From the NCBI RefSeq assembly GCF_001612665.1, contig NZ_BDAX01000001.1, forward strand, positions 248,001 through 312,000: a DNA stretch of 64,000 nt, given 5' to 3'. Every line of letters begins with the position of its first letter. The stretch's first letter is position 1. Under the pieces are notes generated by a model, which searched no databases, was not told the DNA's origin, and saw nothing but the letters and a program-made list of their open reading frames with translations. Made by a program: the position numbers and the translations under genes. The DNA is from Nocardia alba NBRC 108234. GTDB taxonomy: Bacteria; Actinomycetota; Actinomycetes; Mycobacteriales; Mycobacteriaceae. Below are positions 48,501 to 56,989 of this stretch, one piece after another.

Positions 48501-50096
48501 ATGCCTACGATGACCCGCCGTTCCCTGTTCAGTGGTGCCGCCGCCGCGGGCTTGCTGCTCGCCTCCTCGCGCGCCGCCGCCGCGGAGAACGGGATCGCCG
48601 CCCGCACCGGTGGTGTCCCGCTGACCAGGGAGGAGCGCCGGGTGGTGGTGATCGGCTCCGGCTTCGGCGGTGGCGTCACCGCGCTGCGGCTGGCTCAGGC
48701 CGGGGTGCCGGTGCTGATGCTCGAGCGCGGCAAGCGCTGGGTCACCGGGCCGAACGCGGAGACTTTCCCGCATGCCACCCAGCCCGACAAGCGGTTGCTC
48801 TGGCATCGCTCCAGCCCGTCGCTGTTCGGTACGCCACTGGTGTTCGAGCCCTATACCGGACTGGTCGAAGCCGTCGCGGGCAGCGGGATGACGGCGCTGT
48901 GCGCGGCCGGTCTCGGTGGCGGATCGCTGGTGTATCAGGGCATGTCGCTGCAGCCGACCCGCGAGGTGTTCGAAACGCACTTCCCGGCCGGGCTGAACTG
49001 GCAGCAGATGGACCAGGTGTACTACCCCCGCGTCGCGCGCATGCTCGGCCTCGCCACCGCGCCCGACGAGCTGGTCAACAGCGCGCCTTACGCGGCCGCG
49101 CGGGTCTTCGCCGATCGGGTGCGCGGGGCCGGGATGCCGCTGTCGAAGATCCCGATGCCGATCGACTGGAACTACGCGCTCGCCGAATTGCGTGGGGAGA
49201 TGAAGCCGTCCTACACCAACGGTGACGGTGCGATGGGCGTGAACAACGGCGGCAAGAACACCGTCGATGTCACCTATGTCGCGGCCGCGGAGGCGACCGG
49301 GAAGGTGGACGTGCAGACCCTGCACGAGGTCACCGACATCGAGCGGGCGCCCGACGGTCGCTGGGTGGTGCGGGTCGACCGGGTCGACACCGCGGGTGTC
49401 GTTCAGGAGAACAAGATCATCACCACGGGCACCCTGGTGCTCGCCGCGGGCAGCCTCAACACCACCCGCCTGCTGGTGCGGGCCGGCGCCACGGGCGCGA
49501 TCCCGGATCTGCCCGACGAACTGGGCAAGGGCTGGGGCACCAACGCCGACCGCATCTATGTCTGGCGCGATCCGGCGGCGGGATTCGGTTCCGCGCAGGG
49601 TGGTCCGGTGGTCTACGGCAGCAAGAACTGGGACGATCCGCACTCGGCGTTCACGGTGATCCAGGCGTCGCTGCCGCCGCTGTCGCTGGACGCGGGCGCC
49701 ACCATGATGGTCGGTTACGGCGTGAGCGAGAGCCGCGGCGAATTCGTCTACGACGCGGGCTCGGATGCCGCGACACTGCGCTGGCCGTCCGACGGCGACC
49801 AGGCTATCCAGGTGGGCCACATCGACCCCGCCGTGCGCCGGATCGCGGGACCGAGCGCGCAGTTGCTCGACACCAACGCGGTCTTCCCATCGACGTGGCA
49901 CCCGCTCGGCGGCGCGAACATGGACAGCGTGTGCGACCTGGACGGCCGAGTGCGTGGTCAGCGCGGCCTCTATGTGCTCGACGGCGCCCTCATGCCCGGC
50001 AACACCGCGGCGTGCAACCCGTCCATGACCATCGCCGCGATCGCCGAACGCGCGGTGGATGTCCTGGTGCGCACCGATGTGGGTTCGGTGATCTGA
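48501..50096 (+). CDS. Tat-exported GMC oxidoreductase, cholesterol-oxidase-like
   Basis: 531 residues. A twin-arginine signal TRRSLFSGAAAAGLLLASS (residues 5-23) is followed by the FAD motif VVVIGSGFGGGVTALRLAQAG (about 48-68). The sequence follows class I cholesterol oxidases: PDKRLLWHRSS, AGLGGGSLVYQGMSLQPTR, WHPLGG (active-site histidine about residue 464) and NPSMTIAAIAER with the asparagine. It would oxidise and isomerise a 3beta-hydroxysteroid or a similar sterol and make hydrogen peroxide outside the cell. ATG 48501 is chosen because the Tat motif follows; GTG 48465 would add 12 residues. Substrate is likely but not proven to be a sterol. Confidence 0.85.
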   Translation: MPTMTRRSLFSGAAAAGLLLASSRAAAAENGIAARTGGVPLTREERRVVVIGSGFGGGVTALRLAQAGVPVLMLERGKRWVTGPNAETFPHATQPDKRLLWHRSSPSLFGTPLVFEPYTGLVEAVAGSGMTALCAAGLGGGSLVYQGMSLQPTREVFETHFPAGLNWQQMDQVYYPRVARMLGLATAPDELVNSAPYAAARVFADRVRGAGMPLSKIPMPIDWNYALAELRGEMKPSYTNGDGAMGVNNGGKNTVDVTYVAAAEATGKVDVQTLHEVTDIERAPDGRWVVRVDRVDTAGVVQENKIITTGTLVLAAGSLNTTRLLVRAGATGAIPDLPDELGKGWGTNADRIYVWRDPAAGFGSAQGGPVVYGSKNWDDPHSAFTVIQASLPPLSLDAGATMMVGYGVSESRGEFVYDAGSDAATLRWPSDGDQAIQVGHIDPAVRRIAGPSAQLLDTNAVFPSTWHPLGGANMDSVCDLDGRVRGQRGLYVLDGALMPGNTAACNPSMTIAAIAERAVDVLVRTDVGSVI

Positions 50097-50114
50097 GCGG
50101 TTCGCCGGAGAGAA

Positions 50115-50149
50115 CCGGTTGGGCGCGTCGTCACGGCGCGCCCAACCGG
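50115..50149. terminator. 13-bp hairpin terminator between convergent genes
   Basis: CCGGTTGGGCGCG (50115-50127) and its exact reverse complement (50137-50149) enclose a 9-base loop. It lies 19 bases after the GMC oxidase stop and ahead of the PucR gene's stop at 50160 on the other strand. Confidence 0.75.
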
Positions 50150-50159
50150 GCACGGGCGG

Positions 50160-51458
50160 CTACGGCGCCGGGAGCAGTTCCTCGCCGTAGACCCTGAGGC
50201 AGCGCAGCGCCAGCTCGATGTGGACCCGTCGGGCCTCGATCGGATGGCCCAGGCGGCGCTCCGCCTGCTTGAGCCGATACCTGACCGTATTGCCGTGCAC
50301 GCCGAGCCGACTCGCGGTCGCGTCGATATTGCCTCCGGCGTAGAAGAATTCGCACACTGTGTCGCGAAGGCGGGCGCATTGCTCGCTGCGATCGGCGAGC
50401 TGGCCGAGTTCGCGCTCGACGAGCGCGCGCACGGATGCGATGTCACCGTCGCCGGTGAGCAGACACACCAGCTCGACGTCCTGGTACGCGGTGACCGCGG
50501 TGGCGTGCTTGGCGCTGGTCGCGATCCGCGCGGCGGCGCCGGCTTCCAGATGGCTGCGCCGAAAGCCCGCCAGGCCGGGGCGCGGCGTACCGATCGCCAC
50601 ATGGATGTGTGCGTTCGGCGGCACCGGCACATCGGCGATGTTCGCCGGCGGGGGTGTGGCGATCCAGGCCCACAGGCCGTGGACGCCGCTGCTGATCAGC
50701 AGCGGCGCGGGCGCCCCGAGCGCGTGCGCGATCCGGGCGGCGTATTCACGGAGCAGGCCGGTGGCGTGTCGAGCGGGCACTTCGGGGTCGGTCCAGAGGA
50801 TGAGCGCGACCTGGACGTTGTCCATCGGGTGTCCGAGGTTGTCGGGCGAATCGGCGGGTGGCGCCGGCTCACCGCGCAGGATCGCCTGCACGATCTCGGT
50901 GCGCTGCGCATCGGAGTTGCGGGTGTGGTGCTCGCGCTCGTTCATGTACGCGGCGACGATGCCGTCGAGACAGGTGTCGAGCCACAGGGTGCTGTGCTCC
51001 CAGAAGATGACCAGCACGGCCCCGCGCAGCGCGGGATCGGAGATCTGCTGGTGAAGCACCTCGGTGATGTATCGCCACAGCCCCCGCTGCGCGGCTCGGT
51101 AGGTTTTGAGCAGTATGTCCACGCCGTAGCCGCGGCGAGCGATGGTCCGCGCGCCGTCCACGGCCTCGGCGGGCGGGCGCGCTTCGAACGGCGTGCGCCC
51201 GATCACCGTGAGAAAGCCCAACCAGTGGGCTCTGGTGGCCGCCCGGACTTCCCGATGGACTTCGATATCGGCGAGGTAGTGCGGGAAGGTTTCCCCGATC
51301 GCGGCATCGACGGCGGCCAGGATCAGCTCGCATTCGGTCTCGGATCGCATCCGCAGGGCGAAGGCCGAGAGCCAAGTGAGGGCCGCTGATCTGTCCTCCA
51401 CGGGGGCGAGCGTCGGCTCGCGAAGGTGGCGGTCCGTGCGTGGGGTCGCCGTCCTCAC
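50160..51458 (-). CDS. PucR-family (CdaR-like) transcriptional regulator
   Basis: About 432 residues. The C-terminal PucR helix-turn-helix is GGNIDATASRLGVHGNTVRYRLKQAERRLG (about residues 385-415). A GGDEF-like linker region follows a middle domain (RPPAEAVDGARTIARRGYGVDILLKTYRAAQRGLWRYI) typical of PucR regulators. Start is uncertain: GTG 51458 or GTG 51401 are both in frame and neither has a clear ribosome site. PucR proteins regulate purine or aromatic and fatty acid catabolism. It converges with the cholesterol-oxidase-like gene and is divergent from the tetR gene at 51682, across a dyad-rich region. Confidence 0.85.
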   Translation of the reverse strand: MRTATPRTDRHLREPTLAPVEDRSAALTWLSAFALRMRSETECELILAAVDAAIGETFPHYLADIEVHREVRAATRAHWLGFLTVIGRTPFEARPPAEAVDGARTIARRGYGVDILLKTYRAAQRGLWRYITEVLHQQISDPALRGAVLVIFWEHSTLWLDTCLDGIVAAYMNEREHHTRNSDAQRTEIVQAILRGEPAPPADSPDNLGHPMDNVQVALILWTDPEVPARHATGLLREYAARIAHALGAPAPLLISSGVHGLWAWIATPPPANIADVPVPPNAHIHVAIGTPRPGLAGFRRSHLEAGAAARIATSAKHATAVTAYQDVELVCLLTGDGDIASVRALVERELGQLADRSEQCARLRDTVCEFFYAGGNIDATASRLGVHGNTVRYRLKQAERRLGHPIEARRVHIELALRCLRVYGEELLPAP

Positions 51459-51556
51459 CGCGCGGTCGGGCGGTAGTGGGATCGGGTCGGCTGCACGCGG
51501 CGCGCGGATGTGTTGTCGGAGAGTGCGAATGCCGGCATAGTCGCATCTTAGCGCAA

Positions 51557-51607
51557 CCGGACTGTCATGTCCGGATGGCTCGCGGTCCACGTTCTGTACA
51601 AACGTGG
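51557..51607. promoter_or_regulatory. two dyads in the PucR/TetR divergent promoter
   Basis: CCGGAC-N6-GTCCGG (51557-51574) and CCACGTT-N7-AACGTGG (51587-51607) are exact palindromes with spacers of operator size. They lie between the PucR and TetR genes together with the third dyad at 51690-51708. Confidence 0.55.
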
Positions 51608-51681
51608 TGTGCAAAGTTGTCCGGTGGGCGCGCACTCGATCAGCGGCTACGGCGTCGTTCGGTACCGGACCGGATCTGCTG

Positions 51682-52257
51682 ATGGGTAACGTTGTCCGGA
51701 TGACAACGCCACGTCGCACCAACAGGGGGCCCGCAGCTGCCGCGGGAAATCGGGTCGCCCTGCTGGTCGCGGCGAAGGCGGCGTTCGCCGAACACGGCCT
51801 CGATGTTCCGATGAACCTGATCGCGCGCACGGCGGGTGTGGGTCAGGGCAGTCTGTATCGACATTTTCCGAGCCGCGAGGCGATCATTCTCGCGGTCTTC
51901 GAGGAGAACCTCGACCAGTTGGAGGCGATGGTCGCCAACGTCGAGTCGACCCTGGACGAACTGCTGACGGAGATGTTCGACCAGATCGTCGAGGTCGCGG
52001 TGCTGTTCGACCTGTTCCGGGTCGCGGACAGCAGCGATCCACGTCTGGCGGGCATCATCGCCCGCCTCTACGCCCTGCTCGACGAGAAACTCGCCGATGA
52101 CAGTAGTCGCGGCAGCGTGCGCAGGGGCGTCACCGCCGAGGAGATCTTCCTCGCCGTGGGAATGCTGGCAGCGTTGCTCAACAAGACGCCCGAAGGCGAA
52201 CGGGCATCGGTGGCGGGCAAATGTCGGGGACTGCTGGTACACGCCCTGTACGACTAG
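51682..52257 (+). CDS. TetR/AcrR-family transcriptional regulator
   Basis: 191 residues from ATG 51682 (or 185 from ATG 51700). Helix-turn-helix region VPMNLIARTAGVGQGSLYRHFPSREAI is at about residues 45-71 from 51682. A short, negatively charged effector domain follows. Its start region is overlapped by the dyad CGTTGTC-N5-GACAACG (51690-51708), so self-repression is likely. Frame can be extended to 51604, without support. The gene is convergent with the AraC gene at 52313 and divergent from the PucR gene. Confidence 0.85.
   Translation: MGNVVRMTTPRRTNRGPAAAAGNRVALLVAAKAAFAEHGLDVPMNLIARTAGVGQGSLYRHFPSREAIILAVFEENLDQLEAMVANVESTLDELLTEMFDQIVEVAVLFDLFRVADSSDPRLAGIIARLYALLDEKLADDSSRGSVRRGVTAEEIFLAVGMLAALLNKTPEGERASVAGKCRGLLVHALYD
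51690..51708. promoter_or_regulatory. operator overlapping the tetR start codon
   Basis: CGTTGTC-N5-GACAACG, 19 bases, exact 7-base arms; it includes the ATG at 51700 and sits seven bases after the ATG at 51682. A partial copy GTTGTCCGG occurs upstream at 51614. Binding here would block transcription or translation of the same gene. Confidence 0.6.
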
Positions 52258-52312
52258 TGGGGCGCGACGGCATCTGCCGATGTCGTGGTCCGGCGCCGGT
52301 GTGAGCGGCTGG

Positions 52313-53161
52313 TCAGGCGCCGCTCGCACCGGCGTGATAGCCCGTCGCGCTGCGCCGACTGTAGGCCGACGGTGACCGACCACAGAACTCGGTGAATGCG
52401 CGGGTGAACGAACTCGCGTTGTCGAATCCGACGGCACGGGCGGTCTCCTGCACGCTCTGTCCCGGTGAGGCCAGCAGCGCCATGGCGCGCAACATCCGGG
52501 CGTGCAGCAGGTAGGTGCGCCACGAGCACCCCGCGTGCGCTTCGAACAGGCGCCGCAGTGTGCGGTCGGAAACCGCGCAGGCCCGGCTGACCTCGGCGAT
52601 GGTGACCTCGTGGAGATGTTCTTTGGTGTGGGTCATGGCCGCGTGGACGATCGGATGGTCGGAGACCGGGAGATTGAGCAGGGCCTCATCGGAGTCGATG
52701 GCATCGAGTACGAGGTCGCCCAGCGTGCGGAAATAGCGTTCGGCCCTCGGCTCGTCGGACAACCGATCGATCGGCCAGCGCTGGGCGTAGATGATCATCT
52801 CGCGGATGAGCTGGGACACATTGAGGACCGCGGCGCGGGAGCCGTCGAAGGGGATCAACTCCGGATCGAACATCACCGCCACGCACTGCACGTTGGCGCT
52901 CATCGTCGCCCGATGGCGCAGACCGGACGGAATCCACACCGCCTGCTGTGGGGGCAACAGGTAGTGCGTGGTCGCGGTTTCCACCTCCACCACGCCGCCG
53001 ACCGCGTACTCGATCTGATGCATGTCGTGGCTGTGCCAGGTGGTCACGAAGTGACCACCTGCGTAGAGATGGCTACCGGCCCGCACCGCCGCGCTGCGGC
53101 GAAGGTGGGCAACATTGGCCGATTCTGCATGAGGTATGGCCGAATGTGTAGAGGCGGTCAT
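52313..53161 (-). CDS. AraC-family transcriptional regulator
   Basis: 282 residues. The N-terminal cupin-like sensor has the GHFVTTWHSHDMHQIEYAVGG histidine cluster and LLPPQQAVWIPSGLRHR. The C-terminal AraC domain has two helix-turn-helix units, VTIAEVSRACAVSDRTLRRLF (about 200-220) and SVQETARAVGFDNASSFTRAFTEFCGRSPSAY (about 243-274). It is divergent from the amidohydrolase gene at 53221 and probably regulates it. The palindrome at 53178-53195 lies between. ATG 53161; a longer frame upstream overlaps the promoter and is rejected. Confidence 0.93.
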   Translation of the reverse strand: MTASTHSAIPHAESANVAHLRRSAAVRAGSHLYAGGHFVTTWHSHDMHQIEYAVGGVVEVETATTHYLLPPQQAVWIPSGLRHRATMSANVQCVAVMFDPELIPFDGSRAAVLNVSQLIREMIIYAQRWPIDRLSDEPRAERYFRTLGDLVLDAIDSDEALLNLPVSDHPIVHAAMTHTKEHLHEVTIAEVSRACAVSDRTLRRLFEAHAGCSWRTYLLHARMLRAMALLASPGQSVQETARAVGFDNASSFTRAFTEFCGRSPSAYSRRSATGYHAGASGA

Positions 53162-53177
53162 GGTTGCGCAGAGTACA

Positions 53178-53195
53178 ACAAAGGTATCCCTTTGT
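53178..53195. promoter_or_regulatory. 18-base palindrome, AraC-amidohydrolase promoter
   Basis: ACAAAGG-TATC-CCTTTGT, exact 7-base arms, 26 bases before the amidohydrolase ATG and 17 bases before the AraC ATG on the other strand. Either an AraC site or an operator for another regulator. Confidence 0.6.
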
Positions 53196-53220
53196 GACAG
53201 GAACCACTCGAGGAGTGAGA

Positions 53221-54489
53221 ATGAAGATCGATGACATGGTCCTGGTGAGCATCGATGACCATGTGGTGGAACCGCCCGACATGTTCGCGCGGCACGTCCC
53301 CGCGAAATACGTCGATGAGGCACCGAAGGTCATCGTGACCGAGCAGGGTGTCGACCAGTGGGTCTACCAGGGCAATCCGACCGGCGTCAGCGGTTTGAAC
53401 GCGGTCGTGTCGTGGCCGGCCGAGGAGTGGGGCCGCGATCCGGCCCGCTTCGCCGAGATGCGCCCCGGCGTCTACGACATCCACGAGCGGGTTCGTGACA
53501 TGGATCGCAACGGCATCATCGGCTCGATGTGCTTCCCGACCTTCACCGGATTCTCCGCGCGCCACCTCAACCAGCACCAGGCCGAGGTCACCATCGTCAT
53601 GGTGCGGGCCTACAACGACTGGCACATCGACGAATGGTGCGGCGCCTACCCCGACCGCTTCCTCCCGCTGGCGCTCATGCCGACCTGGAACGTGGAAGCC
53701 ATGTGCGCCGAGATCAAGCGCGTCGCTGCCAAGGGGTGCCGCGCCGTCACTATGCCGGAGATCCCGCACCTCGAGGGTCTGCCCAGCTACCACGACATCG
53801 ACTACTGGGGTCCGGTCTTCCAGACACTGTCCGACGAGAACGTGGTGATGTGTCTGCACATCGGCTCCGGATTCGGGGCCATTTCCATGGCCAAGGACGC
53901 TCCCATCGACAACCTGATCGTGCTCGCCACCCAGATCTCGGCGATCGCCGCCCAGGATCTGCTGTGGGGGCCCGCGATGCGCGCCTACCCCGATCTGAGG
54001 TTCGCCTTCTCCGAGGGCGGCATCGGCTGGATCCCCTTCTACCTCGATCGTTGCGATCGCCACTACACCAATCAGCGCTGGCTGCGGCGTGACTTCGGCG
54101 GCAAGCTGCCCAGCGAGGTGTTCAAAGAGCATTCGCTGGCCTGCTACGTCACCGATCCCACCGCGCTGAAACTGCGCCACGAGATCGGTATCGACAACAT
54201 CGCCTGGGAATGCGACTACCCGCACTCGGACTGCTTCTTCCCGGATGCCGCGGAGAAGGTGCACGGCGAACTCGCGGCTGCCGGGGCCGATGACACCGAC
54301 GTCGACAAGATCACCTGGCAGAACTCCTGCCGGTTCTTCAACTGGGATCCCTTCGCGGGCAAGAAGCGCGACGAGGTCAACGTCGGGGCGCTGCGGGCCC
54401 GTTCGACCGATGTCGACGTGTCCATCCGCTCGCGCGCCGACTGGGCCAAGCTCTACGAGCGCAAGGGTCTGGTGTCCGGCACCCCCTGA
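53221..54489 (+). CDS. amidohydrolase-related (amidohydrolase-2) protein
   Basis: 422 residues of the actinobacterial amidohydrolase-2 group, with SIDDHVVEPPDMF at the N-terminus, GVYDIHERVRDMDRNGI, MCLHIGSGFG, FSEGGIGWIPFYLDRCDRHY and WECDYPHSDCFFPDA (aspartate about residue 324) at the C-terminal end. ATG 53221 follows GAGGAGTGAGA. The gene lies alone and is divergent from AraC. Relative of the protein at 19994-21187 but with different flanking residues. A decarboxylase or hydrolase of a ring or acid intermediate, not further assignable. Confidence 0.87.
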   Translation: MKIDDMVLVSIDDHVVEPPDMFARHVPAKYVDEAPKVIVTEQGVDQWVYQGNPTGVSGLNAVVSWPAEEWGRDPARFAEMRPGVYDIHERVRDMDRNGIIGSMCFPTFTGFSARHLNQHQAEVTIVMVRAYNDWHIDEWCGAYPDRFLPLALMPTWNVEAMCAEIKRVAAKGCRAVTMPEIPHLEGLPSYHDIDYWGPVFQTLSDENVVMCLHIGSGFGAISMAKDAPIDNLIVLATQISAIAAQDLLWGPAMRAYPDLRFAFSEGGIGWIPFYLDRCDRHYTNQRWLRRDFGGKLPSEVFKEHSLACYVTDPTALKLRHEIGIDNIAWECDYPHSDCFFPDAAEKVHGELAAAGADDTDVDKITWQNSCRFFNWDPFAGKKRDEVNVGALRARSTDVDVSIRSRADWAKLYERKGLVSGTP

Positions 54490-54529
54490 GCCGGCGATCG
54501 GCGGCGTGCGTGATCGTGGCGCGCGTGGT

Positions 54530-55138
54530 TCAGGACGTCGACGTAGTCTCGGCGCGCGCCGCGAGAAAGTCGTCGACGATCCGGGCGCAGTCCTGCTGCG
54601 TCGTCGCGCGTAAGCCGATGAGCTTGGCGAAAACGAGTGGGCCGACCAATTGCGACAACACGAAGAGGGTGTCGAATTCGCCCAGTTGCCGGTGCGCGTC
54701 GGGGGTATCGAGCACCTGGTCGAACGGCACCCGATAGTGGTCGATGATGCGTTGGCGCAGCGAGTTGACGGCCGGATTGTCGGCATTGTGATCGGAGCCG
54801 GTCGCCAGCCACGCCAAGGTCGACACCTGCAGTGGCGTGTTCCGTATCGCCTCGGCCTGGCGTTCGAGCAGGGAGATGAGGCGCTCGCGCAGTGGGCCTT
54901 CGGGCGGAGTATCCAATACCGACGGCAGCAGTCGTTCCACAGTGGCGGCGCGCAGCTGTACCGCGTTGTCGAAATGCCGGTACAGGGTGGTTCGGGCGAC
55001 CTTGGACAATCTGGTGACGCGTTCGACGGTGACCGCCTCCAGGCCGCCGTCCTGGAGCAGCGCGGCGGCGGCGTCGAGTAGCCGGGCGCGCGAGCGGACC
55101 CGGCGTGGGTCGACCTCGACGGCGTCAGTTCCGCTCAT
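54530..55138 (-). CDS. TetR/AcrR-family transcriptional regulator
   Basis: 202 residues. Helix-turn-helix about 33-57 (LEAVTVERVTRLSKVARTTLYRHFDNAVQLR). The effector domain includes QAEAIRNTPLQVSTLAWLATG. ATG 55138 has no strong ribosome site. It is divergent from the MFS pump at 55245 and likely represses it. The intergenic region has repeated half-sites (GCTAC...GTAGC, AGTAGCG...CGATACT). Confidence 0.92.
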   Translation of the reverse strand: MSGTDAVEVDPRRVRSRARLLDAAAALLQDGGLEAVTVERVTRLSKVARTTLYRHFDNAVQLRAATVERLLPSVLDTPPEGPLRERLISLLERQAEAIRNTPLQVSTLAWLATGSDHNADNPAVNSLRQRIIDHYRVPFDQVLDTPDAHRQLGEFDTLFVLSQLVGPLVFAKLIGLRATTQQDCARIVDDFLAARAETTSTS

Positions 55139-55200
55139 GATGTCCAGTATCGCTGTGCCGGTGGACTATCCCCACGACCTACCTCCCGTCGTGTACTTAT

Positions 55201-55226
55201 GCTACACATAGTAGCGAAGCGATACT
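55201..55226. promoter_or_regulatory. probable TetR operator, MFS promoter
   Basis: GCTAC-N5-GTAGC (55201-55215) overlaps AGTAGCG-AAG-CGATACT (55210-55226, one mismatch). Further copies AGTATCGC (55147) and GAGTAGCG (55230) lie nearby. The sites are just upstream of the MFS start (55245) and downstream from the TetR start. Confidence 0.6.
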
Positions 55227-55244
55227 AAGAGTAGCGGAGGCCCG

Positions 55245-56834
55245 ATGGTTCCCACCGGACGCGACCGATTGTCCGCCGCCCAGCGCTGGCTGCTGACACT
55301 GTCCTGTCTCGCGGTAGTTCTCGTCACCGCCTCGATGGCGGCGCTGTACTCGGCCCTGCCCGCGATCGCGGCCGACACCGGTGCGAGCCAGGCCGAACTC
55401 ACCTGGATCGTCGACGGTTACACGCTGGCGTTGGCCTGCCTCGTCCTGCCGGGAGGCGCCATCGGCGACAGGTACGGCAGGCGCGTCGTGCTCGTCGTCG
55501 GGCTCGTCCTCTTCTCGTTCGCCTCGGCGGCCACCCTGCTGTCCGACAGTCCGACCTGGCTGATCCTCGCGCGGGTCGTGACAGGGATCGGCGCGGCGCT
55601 GGTGATGCCGTCCACCCTGTCACTGCTGACCGCCGGGGTTCCCGAGGACCGGCGAGGCAGCGCCGTCGGATTGTGGGCCGGTGTCGCGGGGGTCGGCGCG
55701 ATCCTCGGCATCCTCGGCTCCGGTGTACTGCTCGAAAACGGTTCCTGGGTTTCGATTTTCATCGGGATGGCGGTCGCCGGTGCGGTGCTCGCGGTGGCTG
55801 CCTGCACGCTGCCCGAATCGGTGGACACCTCGAGGCCCGCGATGGACCCACTCGGCGCCGTCACCAGCGCCCTGGCGATCGGCGCGATCGTGCTCGCGGC
55901 GATCGAAGTGCCCGCGCGCGGCTGGCTCGATCCGATGGTGATCGCCGCGATCGCGATCGGGCTGAGCTTCGCCCTGGCGTTCGTCGTCATCGAGAGACGG
56001 GTCGCGCACCCGCTGCTCGACATCGGACTCTTCGCCGACCGGGGCTTCGGTAGCGGCACCGCGATCGTGACGGTGCAGTTCCTGGTGACCTTCGGTCTGT
56101 TCATGCTGATCGTGCAGTATCTCCAGCTCATCATGGGCTTGCGGCCACTGGTCTCGGCGCTGGCGCTCGCCCCGATGGGTATTCCGATGGTGGCGATCTC
56201 CGCGTTCGCACCGGCGCTGGCGGCCCGAATCGGACTGCGCATCCCCACTTTCGTGGGATTGTCGGCTATCGGGGCGGGGCTGCTCATGATCGCGCACGTC
56301 GACGCCCAGACCTCCTACCTGGATCTGCTCGTCCCGCTGTTGCTGATGAGCGCGGGTATCGGGTTGTGCACCGCGCCCGCCACCGCCGCGATAGTCGACG
56401 GCACCCCGGTCGAGAAGCACGGTGTCGCCGCGGCGGTCAACGACGCGGCGCGCGAGGTCGGGGCCGCGATCGGTATCGCGATCGCGGGCAGTGTCCTCGC
56501 GGCGGGATATGGTCAGCGCATCGCTCCCGCACTGCCCAACCTGCCCGAGGCCGCGCGCGAACCGGTCGGGGACTCACTCGCGGCGGCGCTTCAGGTAGCC
56601 GAGCGTGCGGGAACATCGGGACAGCCGCTGGCCGATTTCGCGAAGGCGGCATTCATTCACGGGATGCAGCAGTCCGCGCTGGTACTCGGCGGGCTGACCA
56701 TCGGCGTGGCCGTGCTCCTTGCCGTCTGGACGCCGGGCCGCCGCGCCGTCCGCCGGACAACCGGTGCGGTCCGTCGCGAGGCCGTCGTCGAGGCCGGATC
56801 GAACAGCGCGACGTCGATCTCCGAGCGGAGCTGA
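55245..56834 (+). CDS. MFS drug efflux transporter (DHA2, 14-TM type)
   Basis: 529 residues, with 14 membrane segments typical of the EmrB/QacA drug:H+ antiporters. The segment GGAIGDRYGRRVVLVVGL (about residues 67-84) is the A-like motif after TM2, and ARVVTGIGAALVMPSTLSLL (about 109-128) is the antiporter C-like motif. The C-terminal cytoplasmic tail ends SATSISERS. It starts at ATG 55245 after AGCGGAGG and is divergent from the TetR gene. Exports amphipathic or toxic compounds; substrate unknown. A remnant of a second similar gene follows at 56850. Confidence 0.92.
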   Translation: MVPTGRDRLSAAQRWLLTLSCLAVVLVTASMAALYSALPAIAADTGASQAELTWIVDGYTLALACLVLPGGAIGDRYGRRVVLVVGLVLFSFASAATLLSDSPTWLILARVVTGIGAALVMPSTLSLLTAGVPEDRRGSAVGLWAGVAGVGAILGILGSGVLLENGSWVSIFIGMAVAGAVLAVAACTLPESVDTSRPAMDPLGAVTSALAIGAIVLAAIEVPARGWLDPMVIAAIAIGLSFALAFVVIERRVAHPLLDIGLFADRGFGSGTAIVTVQFLVTFGLFMLIVQYLQLIMGLRPLVSALALAPMGIPMVAISAFAPALAARIGLRIPTFVGLSAIGAGLLMIAHVDAQTSYLDLLVPLLLMSAGIGLCTAPATAAIVDGTPVEKHGVAAAVNDAAREVGAAIGIAIAGSVLAAGYGQRIAPALPNLPEAAREPVGDSLAAALQVAERAGTSGQPLADFAKAAFIHGMQQSALVLGGLTIGVAVLLAVWTPGRRAVRRTTGAVRREAVVEAGSNSATSISERS

Positions 56835-56849
56835 GCCGCGCACGGTTTG

Positions 56850-56969
56850 CGGGAATCCGCGACGGTGCTTGGGTGGCTGACTATCGGCGCGGCCGCACTC
56901 GTCGCGGTCTGGGCACCGAGCCGGCGCCGGACCCGCGAGCCGGTCGAAGTGGTGGCATCGCGAGTGTAG
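56850..56969 (+). pseudogene. remnant of a DHA2-type MFS transporter C-terminus
   Basis: Reads RESATVLGWLTIGAAALVAV, then WAPSRRRTREPVEVVASRV and a stop. The core VLGWLTIGAAALVAVWAPSRR matches the C-terminal helix of the pump just upstream (VLGGLTIGVAVLLAVWTPGRR), 21 residues with few changes. No upstream part of the gene exists. It looks like the end of a lost second pump or a partial duplication. A GTG at 56865 could start a 34-residue single-helix protein, but no ribosome site is visible. Confidence 0.72.
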
Positions 56970-56989
56970 GGAACAGGTTGGCGAGCAAC

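Noticed and set aside
48438..50153. 571-residue minus-strand frame opposite the GMC oxidase
   Set aside because: Low-complexity RHG/Q-rich translation with no start support; the plus-strand gene has a Tat signal and FAD motif.
52258..52312. Terminator between the TetR and AraC genes
   Set aside because: Only a five-base stem (CGGCA/TGCCG) is present; too weak to call.
56865..56969. 34-residue membrane peptide gene
   Set aside because: No ribosome site, and its sequence matches the C-terminus of the neighbouring pump; treated as a relic.
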